This document shows, piece by piece, positions 49,952 through 58,701 of a stretch of 64,000 nt of DNA. Source of the DNA: Aurantibrevibacter litoralis. Its GTDB lineage: Bacteria; Bacteroidota; Bacteroidia; Flavobacteriales; Flavobacteriaceae. The notes under the pieces were generated by a model, which was given only the letters and a program-made list of their open reading frames with translations, was not told where the DNA came from and made no database searches. The stretch lies in NCBI RefSeq assembly GCF_034651555.1, contig NZ_JAYEEQ010000016.1:20965-84964 (forward strand), in the 5' to 3' direction. Each line of letters begins with the position of its first letter. The first letter of the stretch is position 1. The translations under genes were made by a program, and so were the position numbers.

Positions 49952-52504
49952 TTATTCTGTTTTAGACGACTTTTCTGGTTTTCTTATTTCAATGGTAAGT
50001 TCGTCTTTTTGCTCATCTAAATCCATATAAATACTGTCGCCTTCAGCTAATTTTGCATTTACGATTTCCTCAGCCAAAGAATCTTCAATATACTTTTGTA
50101 TGGCACGCTTTAAGGGTCTGGCGCCGTACTGCTTATCAAAACCTTTTTCTGCGATATAGTCCTTCGCTTTTTCAGTTAAATTAAGGTCATACCCAATATC
50201 TTTAATACGTAAAAAAAGTTTTTTAAGTTCAATATCTATAATTTTGTGCAGATCTTCGCGCTCTAATGGATTAAAAACGACTACGTCGTCAATTCGGTTC
50301 AAAAATTCCGGGGCAAATGCCTTTTTAAGTGCGTTTTCGATGACGGATTTTTGATGCGTATCGGCTTGGGATTTCACAGCAGCAGTACCAAAACCCACAC
50401 CTTGGCCAAAATCTTTAATCTGCCGGGCTCCAATATTAGAGGTCATAATGATAATGGTATTCCTAAAATCTATTTTCCTGCCTAAACTATCGGTAAGATA
50501 GCCGTCATCCAATACTTGCAATAACATGTTGAACACATCGGGATGTGCTTTTTCTACCTCGTCTAAAAGCACCACGGAATACGGTTTGCGACGTACTTTT
50601 TCAGTTAACTGTCCGCCCTCTTCGTATCCTACATATCCCGGAGGTGCTCCTACCAAGCGCGAAATGGCAAATTTTTCCATGTATTCGCTCATGTCAATTC
50701 GAATCAGCGCATCTTCCGAATCAAACAATTCCTTAGCTAAAACTTTGGCTAGCTGGGTTTTCCCTACACCTGTTTGTCCTAAAAATATAAAAGAGCCTAT
50801 GGGTTTATCCGGATCTTTCAGTCCCGCCCTATTTCGCTGAATGGCTTTAGCTACTTTGGCTACGGCTTCATCCTGACCGATGACATTCCCTTTAATCAAT
50901 TTAGGAAGCTCCGCAAGTTTATTGCTTTCTGTTTGTGCAATTCTGTTTACCGGAATACCACTCATCATAGAAACAACATCGGCCACATTATCTTCTGTAA
51001 CGGTTTCGCGATGCAATCTGCTGTCTTCTTCCCACTTTTCTTGGGCTATAGCAAGATCCTTTTCTAGCCGCTTTTCATCGTCACGAAGCCTTGCAGCTTC
51101 TTCGTAACGTTGTTTTTTTACCACACTATTTTTTAGTTCTCGTACCTCTTCCAACTGCTTTTCCAATTCCAAAATCTGTTTAGGTACATCCATGTTTACA
51201 ATATGTACTCTGGATCCGGATTCATCTAAGGCATCTATCGCTTTGTCCGGTAAAAACCGATCTGTCATATACCTATTGGTAAGTTTTACACAGGCCAAAA
51301 TGGCTTCGTCGGTATAAATTACGTTATGGTGATCTTCGTATTTTCCTTTTATATTTTTAAGAATCTCTATAGTTTCTTCTACGGTAGTTGGCTCTACAAT
51401 TACCTTCTGAAAACGGCGTTCTAAAGCCCCGTCTTTTTCAATATATTGTCGGTATTCATCTAAGGTGGTAGCACCAATACATTGAATTTCACCTCTGGCT
51501 AATGCGGGTTTAAACATATTGGAGGCATCCAAACTGCCCGTGGCTCCACCTGCCCCCACTATGGTATGAATTTCATCAATAAACAAAATGACATCGTCAT
51601 TCTTTTCCAGTTCGTTCATAACGGCTTTCATGCGTTCTTCAAACTGCCCACGGTATTTGGTGCCTGCAACTAAAGAAGCCAAATCTAAAGTAACTACACG
51701 TTTATTGTATAAGATTCTGGATACTTTTTTGTTGATAATACGAAGTGCCAAACCTTCGGCGATAGCACTTTTACCTACGCCAGGTTCACCAATAAGGAGT
51801 GGATTGTTCTTTTTTCTTCTGCTTAGTATTTGCGATACCCTTTCTATTTCCTTCTCCCGTCCTACAACCGGGTCTAATCGGTTTTCCTCTGCCATTCGAG
51901 TAAGGTCGCGACCAAAGTTATCCAGCACCGGAGTTTTTGATTTCTTATTGCCTTTTTGGGCCGAAGAAGTTCCGAAAGCGCCATCTTTTTCATCAGAAGG
52001 ATCTTCCGGGTCATTGGGAAATGATTCTGCCGATGGTGTATCGGTGTAATCATCATCACTCGTAATCATGGATTTAAATTGCTCCTTCACGTTATCATAG
52101 TCTACCTTAAGTTTATGTAGTAATTTTGTTGTAGGATCGTTTTCATTGCGTAAAATACAAAGTAGTAAATGTGCGGTATTAATAGACGAACTTTGAAAAA
52201 GTTTTGCTTCTAAAAAGGTGGTTTTTAGCGCACGCTCGGCTTGCCGCGTAAGATGAAGGTTTTTCTTGTCTTTTTGCATTAAACCCGAATTGGGATTGGC
52301 CGGACTAAGAATCTCCACTTTACGTCTGAGATGATCCAAATCCACATCCAACGCATCCAATATACTAATCGCTTTGCCATTACCATCCCTTAACAAACCC
52401 AACATGAGATGCTCGGTTCCTATAAAATCATGACCTAAGCGCAATGCTTCCTCCTTACTGTAGGCAATAACATCTTTTACTCTAGGTGAAAAATTATCAT
52501 CCAT
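49952..52504 (-). CDS. clpC: ATP-dependent Clp protease ATPase subunit ClpC
   Basis: 850 residues. The N-terminal Clp repeat domain (1-145, HDFIGTEHLMLGLLRDGNGKA) is followed by an acidic linker of about 45 residues. AAA module 1 has Walker A GEPGVGKS (239-246), the UVR-type coiled insert has QLEEVRELKNSVVKKQRYEEAARLRDDEKRLEK, and AAA module 2 has Walker A GQTGVGKT (576-583). The UVR insert and N domain make it ClpC rather than ClpA or ClpB. It unfolds proteins for ClpP and is tied to stress response and quality control in the cytoplasm. It is divergent from gyrA and has its own terminator. Confidence 0.97.
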   Translation of the reverse strand: MDDNFSPRVKDVIAYSKEEALRLGHDFIGTEHLMLGLLRDGNGKAISILDALDVDLDHLRRKVEILSPANPNSGLMQKDKKNLHLTRQAERALKTTFLEAKLFQSSSINTAHLLLCILRNENDPTTKLLHKLKVDYDNVKEQFKSMITSDDDYTDTPSAESFPNDPEDPSDEKDGAFGTSSAQKGNKKSKTPVLDNFGRDLTRMAEENRLDPVVGREKEIERVSQILSRRKKNNPLLIGEPGVGKSAIAEGLALRIINKKVSRILYNKRVVTLDLASLVAGTKYRGQFEERMKAVMNELEKNDDVILFIDEIHTIVGAGGATGSLDASNMFKPALARGEIQCIGATTLDEYRQYIEKDGALERRFQKVIVEPTTVEETIEILKNIKGKYEDHHNVIYTDEAILACVKLTNRYMTDRFLPDKAIDALDESGSRVHIVNMDVPKQILELEKQLEEVRELKNSVVKKQRYEEAARLRDDEKRLEKDLAIAQEKWEEDSRLHRETVTEDNVADVVSMMSGIPVNRIAQTESNKLAELPKLIKGNVIGQDEAVAKVAKAIQRNRAGLKDPDKPIGSFIFLGQTGVGKTQLAKVLAKELFDSEDALIRIDMSEYMEKFAISRLVGAPPGYVGYEEGGQLTEKVRRKPYSVVLLDEVEKAHPDVFNMLLQVLDDGYLTDSLGRKIDFRNTIIIMTSNIGARQIKDFGQGVGFGTAAVKSQADTHQKSVIENALKKAFAPEFLNRIDDVVVFNPLEREDLHKIIDIELKKLFLRIKDIGYDLNLTEKAKDYIAEKGFDKQYGARPLKRAIQKYIEDSLAEEIVNAKLAEGDSIYMDLDEQKDELTIEIRKPEKSSKTE

Positions 52505-52762
52505 AAAAATTGACTTTCGACATTAAAAATAGTAAATCTAACCGAAATTAATTCAATTACCGTACCTATATTCGATAAAGTCGGACGAAATGACGAAAAA
52601 AAACCCTTATTACAAAATAATTAACACCATATTGGTGGGCAGTTGTACGGATTGCGACTGTTAATAAATTGTTTAACAAACTATGATCTAATTGTTCGTA
52701 AAACATCCATTTTGCGTATATTGGCATGCTTTTTTAATTAAAAAATAAGACCGAATTTTATA
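52505..52762. promoter_or_regulatory. Divergent clpC/gyrA promoter region
   Basis: 258 bp, AT-rich, no gene. For gyrA, TATATTGG at 52717-52724 resembles the TAnnTTTG box, with TTG at 52692-52694 about 22 bp upstream. A nearly identical TTGCGTATATTRGCA string lies before the VOC gene at about 47202. No CIRCE or other heat-shock element is seen for clpC. Confidence 0.45.
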
Positions 52763-55297
52763 ATGGCAGAAGGAGAAAAATTAATTCCGATTAACATAGA
52801 AGATGAAATGAAATCGGCCTACATTGACTACTCAATGTCGGTCATAGTGTCACGTGCGTTACCGGATGTCAGAGATGGACTAAAACCGGTGCACCGACGG
52901 GTATTATATGGGATGCATGAACTGGGCGTTCGATCGAACAGTGCGCATAAAAAATCGGCACGTATTGTGGGCGAAGTTTTGGGTAAATATCACCCGCATG
53001 GAGACACCTCCGTTTACGACTCTATGGTGCGTATGGCACAAGAATGGAGTTTGCGCTATATGTTGGTTGATGGGCAAGGAAACTTTGGTTCTGTAGATGG
53101 CGACAGTCCCGCAGCCATGCGATACACCGAAGCGCGCATGCGAAAGATTGCAGATGACATGTTGGCGGATATTGAAAAGGAAACCGTTGATTATCAATTA
53201 AATTTTGATGACTCCCTGCAAGAACCCACTGTATTGCCTACAAGGATTCCGAATTTGTTGATTAATGGTGCTTCGGGAATTGCCGTAGGTATGGCTACAA
53301 ATATGCCACCACATAACCTTTCTGAAGTGGTAGACGGCACCATAGCGTATATTGATAATAATGATATTGAAATAGACGAACTTATTACGCATATTAAGGC
53401 GCCTGATTTCCCCACAGGGGGCATTATTTACGGGTATGATGGGGTAAAAGAAGCCTTTCATACCGGGAGAGGTCGTGTAGTGATGCGTGCCAAAGCCAAT
53501 TTTGAAGAAATACAAGGCAGAGAGTGCATCGTGGTCACGGAAATTCCGTACCAGGTGAATAAAGCGGAAATGATTAAAAAAACCGTAGATATCATCAATG
53601 AGAAAAAAATTGATGGAATTGCCAATATACGGGATGAATCGGATCGTACAGGGATGCGTGTGGTATATATTTTAAAGAAAGATGCAGTACCAAACATTGT
53701 GCTGAACATGCTTTACAAATATACCGCCCTTCAATCGTCATTTAGTGTGAACAATATTGCCTTAGTTAATGGAAGGCCGCAATTGTTAAATGTAAAGGAA
53801 CTTATACATCATTTTGTAACACATCGGCACGACGTGGTGGTGCGCCGAACCACTTTTGAACTTAAAAAAGCCGAAGATAGAGCACACATTCTTGAAGGTC
53901 TCATTATAGCGTCTGATAATATTGATGAAGTAATTGCCATTATACGAGCGTCTGCTAATGCCGATGCAGCACGAGAACGTTTAATGGAGCGTTTTGCACT
54001 TACCGAAATTCAGTCCAGAGCAATTGTAGAAATGCGCTTAAGACAACTAACCGGTCTGGAGCAAGATAAATTACGTGCCGAATTTGATGAAATCATTAAA
54101 ACTATCGCAGACCTAAAAGATATTTTGGCACGGAAAGAACGCCGTATGCAAATTATAAAAGATGAACTTCTTGAGGTTAAGGATAAATATGGCGATAGAC
54201 GCCGTTCCGAAATCAATTTTGCAGGCGGTGATTTAAGCATGGAAGATATGATTCCCGACGAGCAGGTAGTGATTACCATTTCTCATGCGGGTTACATTAA
54301 ACGAACCCCGCTAACAGATTACAAAACTCAAAACAGAGGAGGCGTTGGGCAGAAAGCATCGTCTACCAGAAGTGAAGATTTTCTGGAACATTTATTTGTG
54401 GGAACCAACCATCAATACATGCTGTTTTTTACCCAAAAAGGAAAATGCTTTTGGATGCGGGTGTATGAAATCCCCGAAGGTACCCGAACATCAAAAGGTA
54501 GGGCCATTCAAAATCTTATCAATATAGACAATGAAGATAAGGTAAAAGCCTTTATCTGTACCCAAGACCTAAAAGACGAAGATTATGTAAATAATCATTA
54601 TGTGATTATGGCTACCAAAAAAGGAATCGTAAAAAAGACCTCCTTAGAACAATACTCTAGACCCCGACAAAATGGCATTAATGCCATAAGCATCCGAGAA
54701 GACGATGAGTTGTTAGAAGCCAAATTAACCACGGGTGCCAGCCAAATATTTTTAGGGTTAAAATCGGGCAAAGCCATTCGTTTTGAAGAAAGCAAAACCC
54801 GTCCTATGGGCAGAAATGCCTCAGGGGTACGCGGGGTAACCTTAGCGGACGAGGAGGATGAAGTAATAGGCATGGTATCGGTACATAATTTTGAAGAAGA
54901 AATTCTTGTAGTCTCAGAAAATGGCTATGGAAAACGTTCCAGTATTGAGGATTACAGAATAACGAACCGAGGCGGCAAAGGCGTAAAAACGATATCAATA
55001 ACGGAAAAAACAGGCGGTCTCGTGGCCATAAAGAATGTTTCTGACGCAGACGACCTAATGATAATCAATAAATCAGGTATTGCCATACGCATGAGTGTAG
55101 ACGATCTTAGAGTTATGGGAAGAGCCACTCAAGGAGTGCGTCTTATCAACATTAGAGAAAACGACTCCATTGCCGCAGTGGCAAAAGTAATGAAAGATGA
55201 GATTGCCGTAGAGACCGCTGACCTATTAGATATAGAGGTTAAAGAAGAGGATGGCACGGCTCTTGATGAAAATAGTTCCGAATTAAAAGATGAATAG
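52763..55297 (+). CDS. gyrA: DNA gyrase subunit A
   Basis: 844 residues. The breakage-reunion domain starts LIPINIEDEMKSAYIDYSMSVIVSRALPDVRDGLKPVHRR. The catalytic Tyr121 is in MRYTEAR; the quinolone-resistance region reads HPHGDTSVYDSMVRM, with Thr82 and Asp86 in place of Ser83 and Asp87 of E. coli (natural variation). The C-terminal beta-pinwheel has repeated blades ending with the GyrA-box-like QNRGGVGQK and NRGGKGVK motifs, and the acidic tail is DLLDIEVKEEDGTALDENSSELKDE. With GyrB it introduces negative supercoils. The TPR gene follows after 24 bp and is probably co-transcribed. Confidence 0.98.
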   Translation: MAEGEKLIPINIEDEMKSAYIDYSMSVIVSRALPDVRDGLKPVHRRVLYGMHELGVRSNSAHKKSARIVGEVLGKYHPHGDTSVYDSMVRMAQEWSLRYMLVDGQGNFGSVDGDSPAAMRYTEARMRKIADDMLADIEKETVDYQLNFDDSLQEPTVLPTRIPNLLINGASGIAVGMATNMPPHNLSEVVDGTIAYIDNNDIEIDELITHIKAPDFPTGGIIYGYDGVKEAFHTGRGRVVMRAKANFEEIQGRECIVVTEIPYQVNKAEMIKKTVDIINEKKIDGIANIRDESDRTGMRVVYILKKDAVPNIVLNMLYKYTALQSSFSVNNIALVNGRPQLLNVKELIHHFVTHRHDVVVRRTTFELKKAEDRAHILEGLIIASDNIDEVIAIIRASANADAARERLMERFALTEIQSRAIVEMRLRQLTGLEQDKLRAEFDEIIKTIADLKDILARKERRMQIIKDELLEVKDKYGDRRRSEINFAGGDLSMEDMIPDEQVVITISHAGYIKRTPLTDYKTQNRGGVGQKASSTRSEDFLEHLFVGTNHQYMLFFTQKGKCFWMRVYEIPEGTRTSKGRAIQNLINIDNEDKVKAFICTQDLKDEDYVNNHYVIMATKKGIVKKTSLEQYSRPRQNGINAISIREDDELLEAKLTTGASQIFLGLKSGKAIRFEESKTRPMGRNASGVRGVTLADEEDEVIGMVSVHNFEEEILVVSENGYGKRSSIEDYRITNRGGKGVKTISITEKTGGLVAIKNVSDADDLMIINKSGIAIRMSVDDLRVMGRATQGVRLINIRENDSIAAVAKVMKDEIAVETADLLDIEVKEEDGTALDENSSELKDE

Positions 55298-55321
55298 ATA
55301 AACACTAAATTAAATTTAAAA

Positions 55322-56587
55322 ATGAAAACAAAGATTTTAATAATGGCGGCTATGTCCTTCACGATAGCCGGGTTTTCTCAGAAGGATGAGATCAAAACAG
55401 CGGAAAAAGCGCTGAAATCTGGCGACGCTAAAGCGGCAACAACTGCCTTAGAAAGCGCTTCATCAGCGGTAGCCAGTGCTGATGCAAAGGTACAAGCACA
55501 ATACTATTTTGTAAAAGGTAAAGCATATGCCGATTTAGCTAAAAAGGATAATGACGATGCTTCCTTTAATGCTGCGATTACCGCCTTCAACAAGGTAGTC
55601 GATATTGAGGAGAAAGAAGGAAAACAAAAATACACTTCAGAGTCAAATCAATACCTAAGTTCGATTGCTGTTGATTTGGTAAACGCTGCCGTGGCCGATA
55701 ATTCTGCCAAAAAATACAAAGAAGCGGCCGATAAATTGTATACCAGCTATAAATTAAGTCCAAAAGACACCACCTACTTGTATTTTGCAGCCGGTAGCGC
55801 AGTAACGGGTGGGCTCTACGAAGATGCCTTAAAATATTACAACGAACTCAAGGCTTTGGGTTACGATGGAAGCTCTGTGGTGTATAAGGCCACGAATGTA
55901 GAAACCGGTGAAACCGAAGAAATGAATAAGACGCAACGAGATTTAATGGTGAAATCTGGAACGTACAAAGACCCCATCGACGAAAAAGCCCCTTCTAAAA
56001 AGGCTGAAATTGTAAAGAATATAGCCTTAATTTATTCCCAACTTGGACAAGACGATAAAGCTATGGGCGCTTTTAAAGAAGCCAGAGCCAATGACCCTAA
56101 AGATGTAAACCTTATTTTAAGCGAAGCCAATCTTTATTTTAAATTGGGCGACAAAGAGCAATTTAAAGCCCTAATGGCTGAAGCTACTGAAGTAGAACCA
56201 GATAATCCGGACTTACATTACAACATTGGTGTCATTAATATGGAGCAGAACAATATTGAAGAGGCTAGAGCATCCTATAAAAAAGCTTTAGAAATAAACC
56301 CCAACTACACCAATGCACAGCTAAATTTGTCTACGACCTATGTAAATGAGGGAAATGGACTTATTGATGAAATGAATTCGCTTGGCAACTCTAGAGCGGA
56401 TATTGCCAGATATGATGAATTAAAAGAAAAGAAAGATGCCTTGTTTTTAGAAGGTGCAAATATTTTAGAAGAGGCATTAAAGGGAAATCCTGAAAATCAA
56501 GGAATTTTAACACAATTGAAAAATATCTATGGCGCTATGGGCGACAATGATAATTTTATGAGGGTTAAAAAACTATTGGGAGAATAA
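55322..56587 (+). CDS. Exported tetratricopeptide-repeat protein
   Basis: 421 residues with a cleavable signal (MKTKILIMAAMSFTIAGFSQ). Several TPR units are visible: AEKALKSGDAKAATTALESA, VQAQYYFVKGKAYADLAKK, EIVKNIALIYSQLGQDDKAMGAFKEARANDP, DLHYNIGVINMEQNNIEEARASYKKALEINPNYTNAQLNL, and the C-terminal ANILEEALKGNPENQGILTQLKNIYGAMGD. It lies just downstream of gyrA and ends at a strong terminator. Exact partner unknown. Confidence 0.92.
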   Translation: MKTKILIMAAMSFTIAGFSQKDEIKTAEKALKSGDAKAATTALESASSAVASADAKVQAQYYFVKGKAYADLAKKDNDDASFNAAITAFNKVVDIEEKEGKQKYTSESNQYLSSIAVDLVNAAVADNSAKKYKEAADKLYTSYKLSPKDTTYLYFAAGSAVTGGLYEDALKYYNELKALGYDGSSVVYKATNVETGETEEMNKTQRDLMVKSGTYKDPIDEKAPSKKAEIVKNIALIYSQLGQDDKAMGAFKEARANDPKDVNLILSEANLYFKLGDKEQFKALMAEATEVEPDNPDLHYNIGVINMEQNNIEEARASYKKALEINPNYTNAQLNLSTTYVNEGNGLIDEMNSLGNSRADIARYDELKEKKDALFLEGANILEEALKGNPENQGILTQLKNIYGAMGDNDNFMRVKKLLGE

Positions 56588-56611
56588 GGAGTACCCTAAG
56601 GATTCTAAAAA

Positions 56612-56642
56612 AAATCAGCTCTATAAAAGAGCTGATTTTTTT
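56612..56642 (+). terminator. Shared terminator between TPR and NlpC/P60 genes
   Basis: AAATCAGCTCT and AGAGCTGATTT form a perfect 11-bp stem with a 5-base loop. A-rich and T-rich tracts flank it, so it can act on both strands and ends the convergent TPR (plus) and NlpC/P60 (minus) genes. Confidence 0.92.
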
Positions 56643-57401
56643 TTAGAGTATTTTTTTAATAACCCGCAGTTTGTGGGTATATCTTTTCGTTTCTACATTA
56701 AAAATCCCGGTATGATCTATACGATCTATGCGGACTTTACCATGTACGTGAATGATGTAATGATTATCCATTAAAATACCGACATGATGAATGTTACCGT
56801 CAGCATTATCAAAAAATGCTAAGTCCCCAGCCTCACTTTCCTCTATAAAACTCAACACCTCGCCTTGGGTTGCCTGTTGGCCTACATCACGCAATAAAGG
56901 ATATCCGTTAATCTTATAAACCATTTGCGTAAATCCGGAGCAATCTATGCCGAAAGGTGTTTTTCCACCCCACATAAACGGTGCATTTATATAACACATC
57001 GCTGTTTTAATAAGATCTGATTTCCTAGCTTTTTCAGCTAAAAAACTTCCGTGATACTGATGTGAAAAAAAAGTGACTTTATCCAAACACGACCCAATCA
57101 TCAAAGGAATTAAAACTTTCTGCTCGGTCTCTGCAAAAGCAAGCAGTTCGGAAACGAATTTAGGATTTGCAATGGCTTCAAAATTTTTAAACTCATCCGC
57201 TGTTGTCGTTATCAATTGATTGTTCAAAATCCAACCTTCACAACGATCGAACGCAATTCTTATTTTACTCCATTTTTTTCGTTGTTCCAAAATCGTAAAA
57301 TGATCCCCGTATAACAACTGAGTACGCATTTCACTGAAATGGTCTGCTGCACTTCTAACCGGAACACAACTTAAAATACAAGCCCCAAAACTTAAAGACA
57401 T
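56643..57401 (-). CDS. NlpC/P60 cell-wall hydrolase with SH3-like domain
   Basis: 252 residues from the ATG at 57401, 7 bp after the thiolase stop; a longer frame back to 57482 overlaps the thiolase and is not favoured. An SH3-like N-terminal part (about 5-65, VPVRSAADHFSEMRTQLLYGDHFTILEQRKKWSKIRI) is followed by the NlpC/P60 peptidase: Cys154 in FGIDCSGFTQMVYKINGYPLLRD, His206 in HHVGILM, and a third polar residue in YIIHVHGKVRI. It cleaves peptidoglycan stem-peptide bonds. It lies downstream of and close to the thiolase gene. Confidence 0.9.
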   Translation of the reverse strand: MSLSFGACILSCVPVRSAADHFSEMRTQLLYGDHFTILEQRKKWSKIRIAFDRCEGWILNNQLITTTADEFKNFEAIANPKFVSELLAFAETEQKVLIPLMIGSCLDKVTFFSHQYHGSFLAEKARKSDLIKTAMCYINAPFMWGGKTPFGIDCSGFTQMVYKINGYPLLRDVGQQATQGEVLSFIEESEAGDLAFFDNADGNIHHVGILMDNHYIIHVHGKVRIDRIDHTGIFNVETKRYTHKLRVIKKIL

Positions 57402-57408
57402 ACGGGCG

Positions 57409-58584
57409 TTATTTTCTTTCCAGTATAAGCGCAGAAGCGCCTCCGCCTCCATTACAAATTGCTGCGGCACCGAATCGTGCATTGTTTTGCGCTAACACGC
57501 TAAGGAGCGTTATAACGATGCGGGCTCCTGAGCATCCTAACGGATGGCCCAACGAAACAGCCCCACCGTTCACATTTACATTGGTATCGTTTAATCCTAA
57601 AAGTTTCATATTGGCCAAGCCAACCACTGCAAAAGCTTCATTAAACTCAAAAAAATCAATATCATCTAATTCGAGACCCGCTTTAGCAAGTGCTTTTGGC
57701 AATGCCTTGGACGGTGCCGTAGTAAACCATTCGGGCTCATGAGCGGCATCCGCAAAACTTTTAATTGTAGCTAAGGGTTTTATGCCTAGTGCTTTGGCCT
57801 TATCACTACTCATTAATATAACGGCTGCAGCACCATCGTTTATAGTAGATGCATTGGCGGCTGTAACGGTACCGTCTTTGGAGAAAGCCGGTCTAAGCGT
57901 TGGGATTTTTGACAAATCTACTTTTTTAAATTCCTCATCCTGACGAACTTCAAGGGGTTCTCCTTTTCTTTGAGGAACTTGAACGGGTACCACTTCGTCA
58001 GCGAATTTTCCCGAAGCCCATGCCGCAGCAGAACGCTCATAGGATTGAATAGCATAGGCATCCTGTTCTTCGCGAGAAAAATGATATTTTTCGGCACAGG
58101 CATCGGCACATAACCCCATTACATTTTCATCATAGGCATCTACCAGTCCATCCTTTTGCATGCCATCTATCAGCGTACTCGATCCAAATTTAACACCATT
58201 ACGCATAGGCAAGTAATGCGGAATTAAACTCATATTTTCCATACCTCCCGCAACCACAACGGACGCATCTCCCAAGGCAATAGTCTGGGCACCAAGCATA
58301 ATGGCTTTCATGCCCGAAGCACAGACCTTATTTACAGTAGTACAAGGTACCGTATTTGGTATACCGGCATAAATGGCGGCCTGACGCCCCGGTGCTTGCC
58401 CCGCATTGGCTTGCACCACGTGCCCCATAAATACTTCGTCTACAGCATTAGGGTCTAATTTTATTTTGGCTAGCGCTCCTTTAATAGCTATGGCACCCAG
58501 CTTTGGCGCAGGTATGCCAGACAATGCCCCCATAAAACTTCCAATGGGCGTTCTAGCCACAGCAACAATTACTACTTCGTTCAT
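57409..58584 (-). CDS. Acetyl-CoA C-acetyltransferase (thiolase)
   Basis: 391 residues, the usual length of a type II thiolase. It has RTPIGSFMGALSG, the nucleophile Cys88 in NKVCASGMKAIMLGAQ, NASTINDGAAAVILMS, NEAFAVVGLANMKLL, His347 in GHPLGCSGARI and Cys377 in ICNGGGGASALI, the three catalytic residues. It condenses or splits acetoacetyl-CoA in fatty-acid or ketone-body metabolism. It is probably the first gene of a two-gene transcript with the NlpC/P60 gene. Confidence 0.96.
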   Translation of the reverse strand: MNEVVIVAVARTPIGSFMGALSGIPAPKLGAIAIKGALAKIKLDPNAVDEVFMGHVVQANAGQAPGRQAAIYAGIPNTVPCTTVNKVCASGMKAIMLGAQTIALGDASVVVAGGMENMSLIPHYLPMRNGVKFGSSTLIDGMQKDGLVDAYDENVMGLCADACAEKYHFSREEQDAYAIQSYERSAAAWASGKFADEVVPVQVPQRKGEPLEVRQDEEFKKVDLSKIPTLRPAFSKDGTVTAANASTINDGAAAVILMSSDKAKALGIKPLATIKSFADAAHEPEWFTTAPSKALPKALAKAGLELDDIDFFEFNEAFAVVGLANMKLLGLNDTNVNVNGGAVSLGHPLGCSGARIVITLLSVLAQNNARFGAAAICNGGGGASALILERK

Positions 58585-58701
58585 AATTATCCTCTTTATA
58601 GCTACGAAATTACTAAATTATTCACCAATGAATATGGTTATCCACACAAAAGCAGCAAGGCAACTTATAATTTTCTATTTTTGAATGATACAACCTAAAA
58701 C

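Noticed and set aside
53024..53070. Quinolone-resistance mutation in GyrA
   Set aside because: Thr82 replaces the E. coli Ser83, but Thr or Ser at this place is natural variation, and Asp86 is retained, so resistance cannot be claimed.
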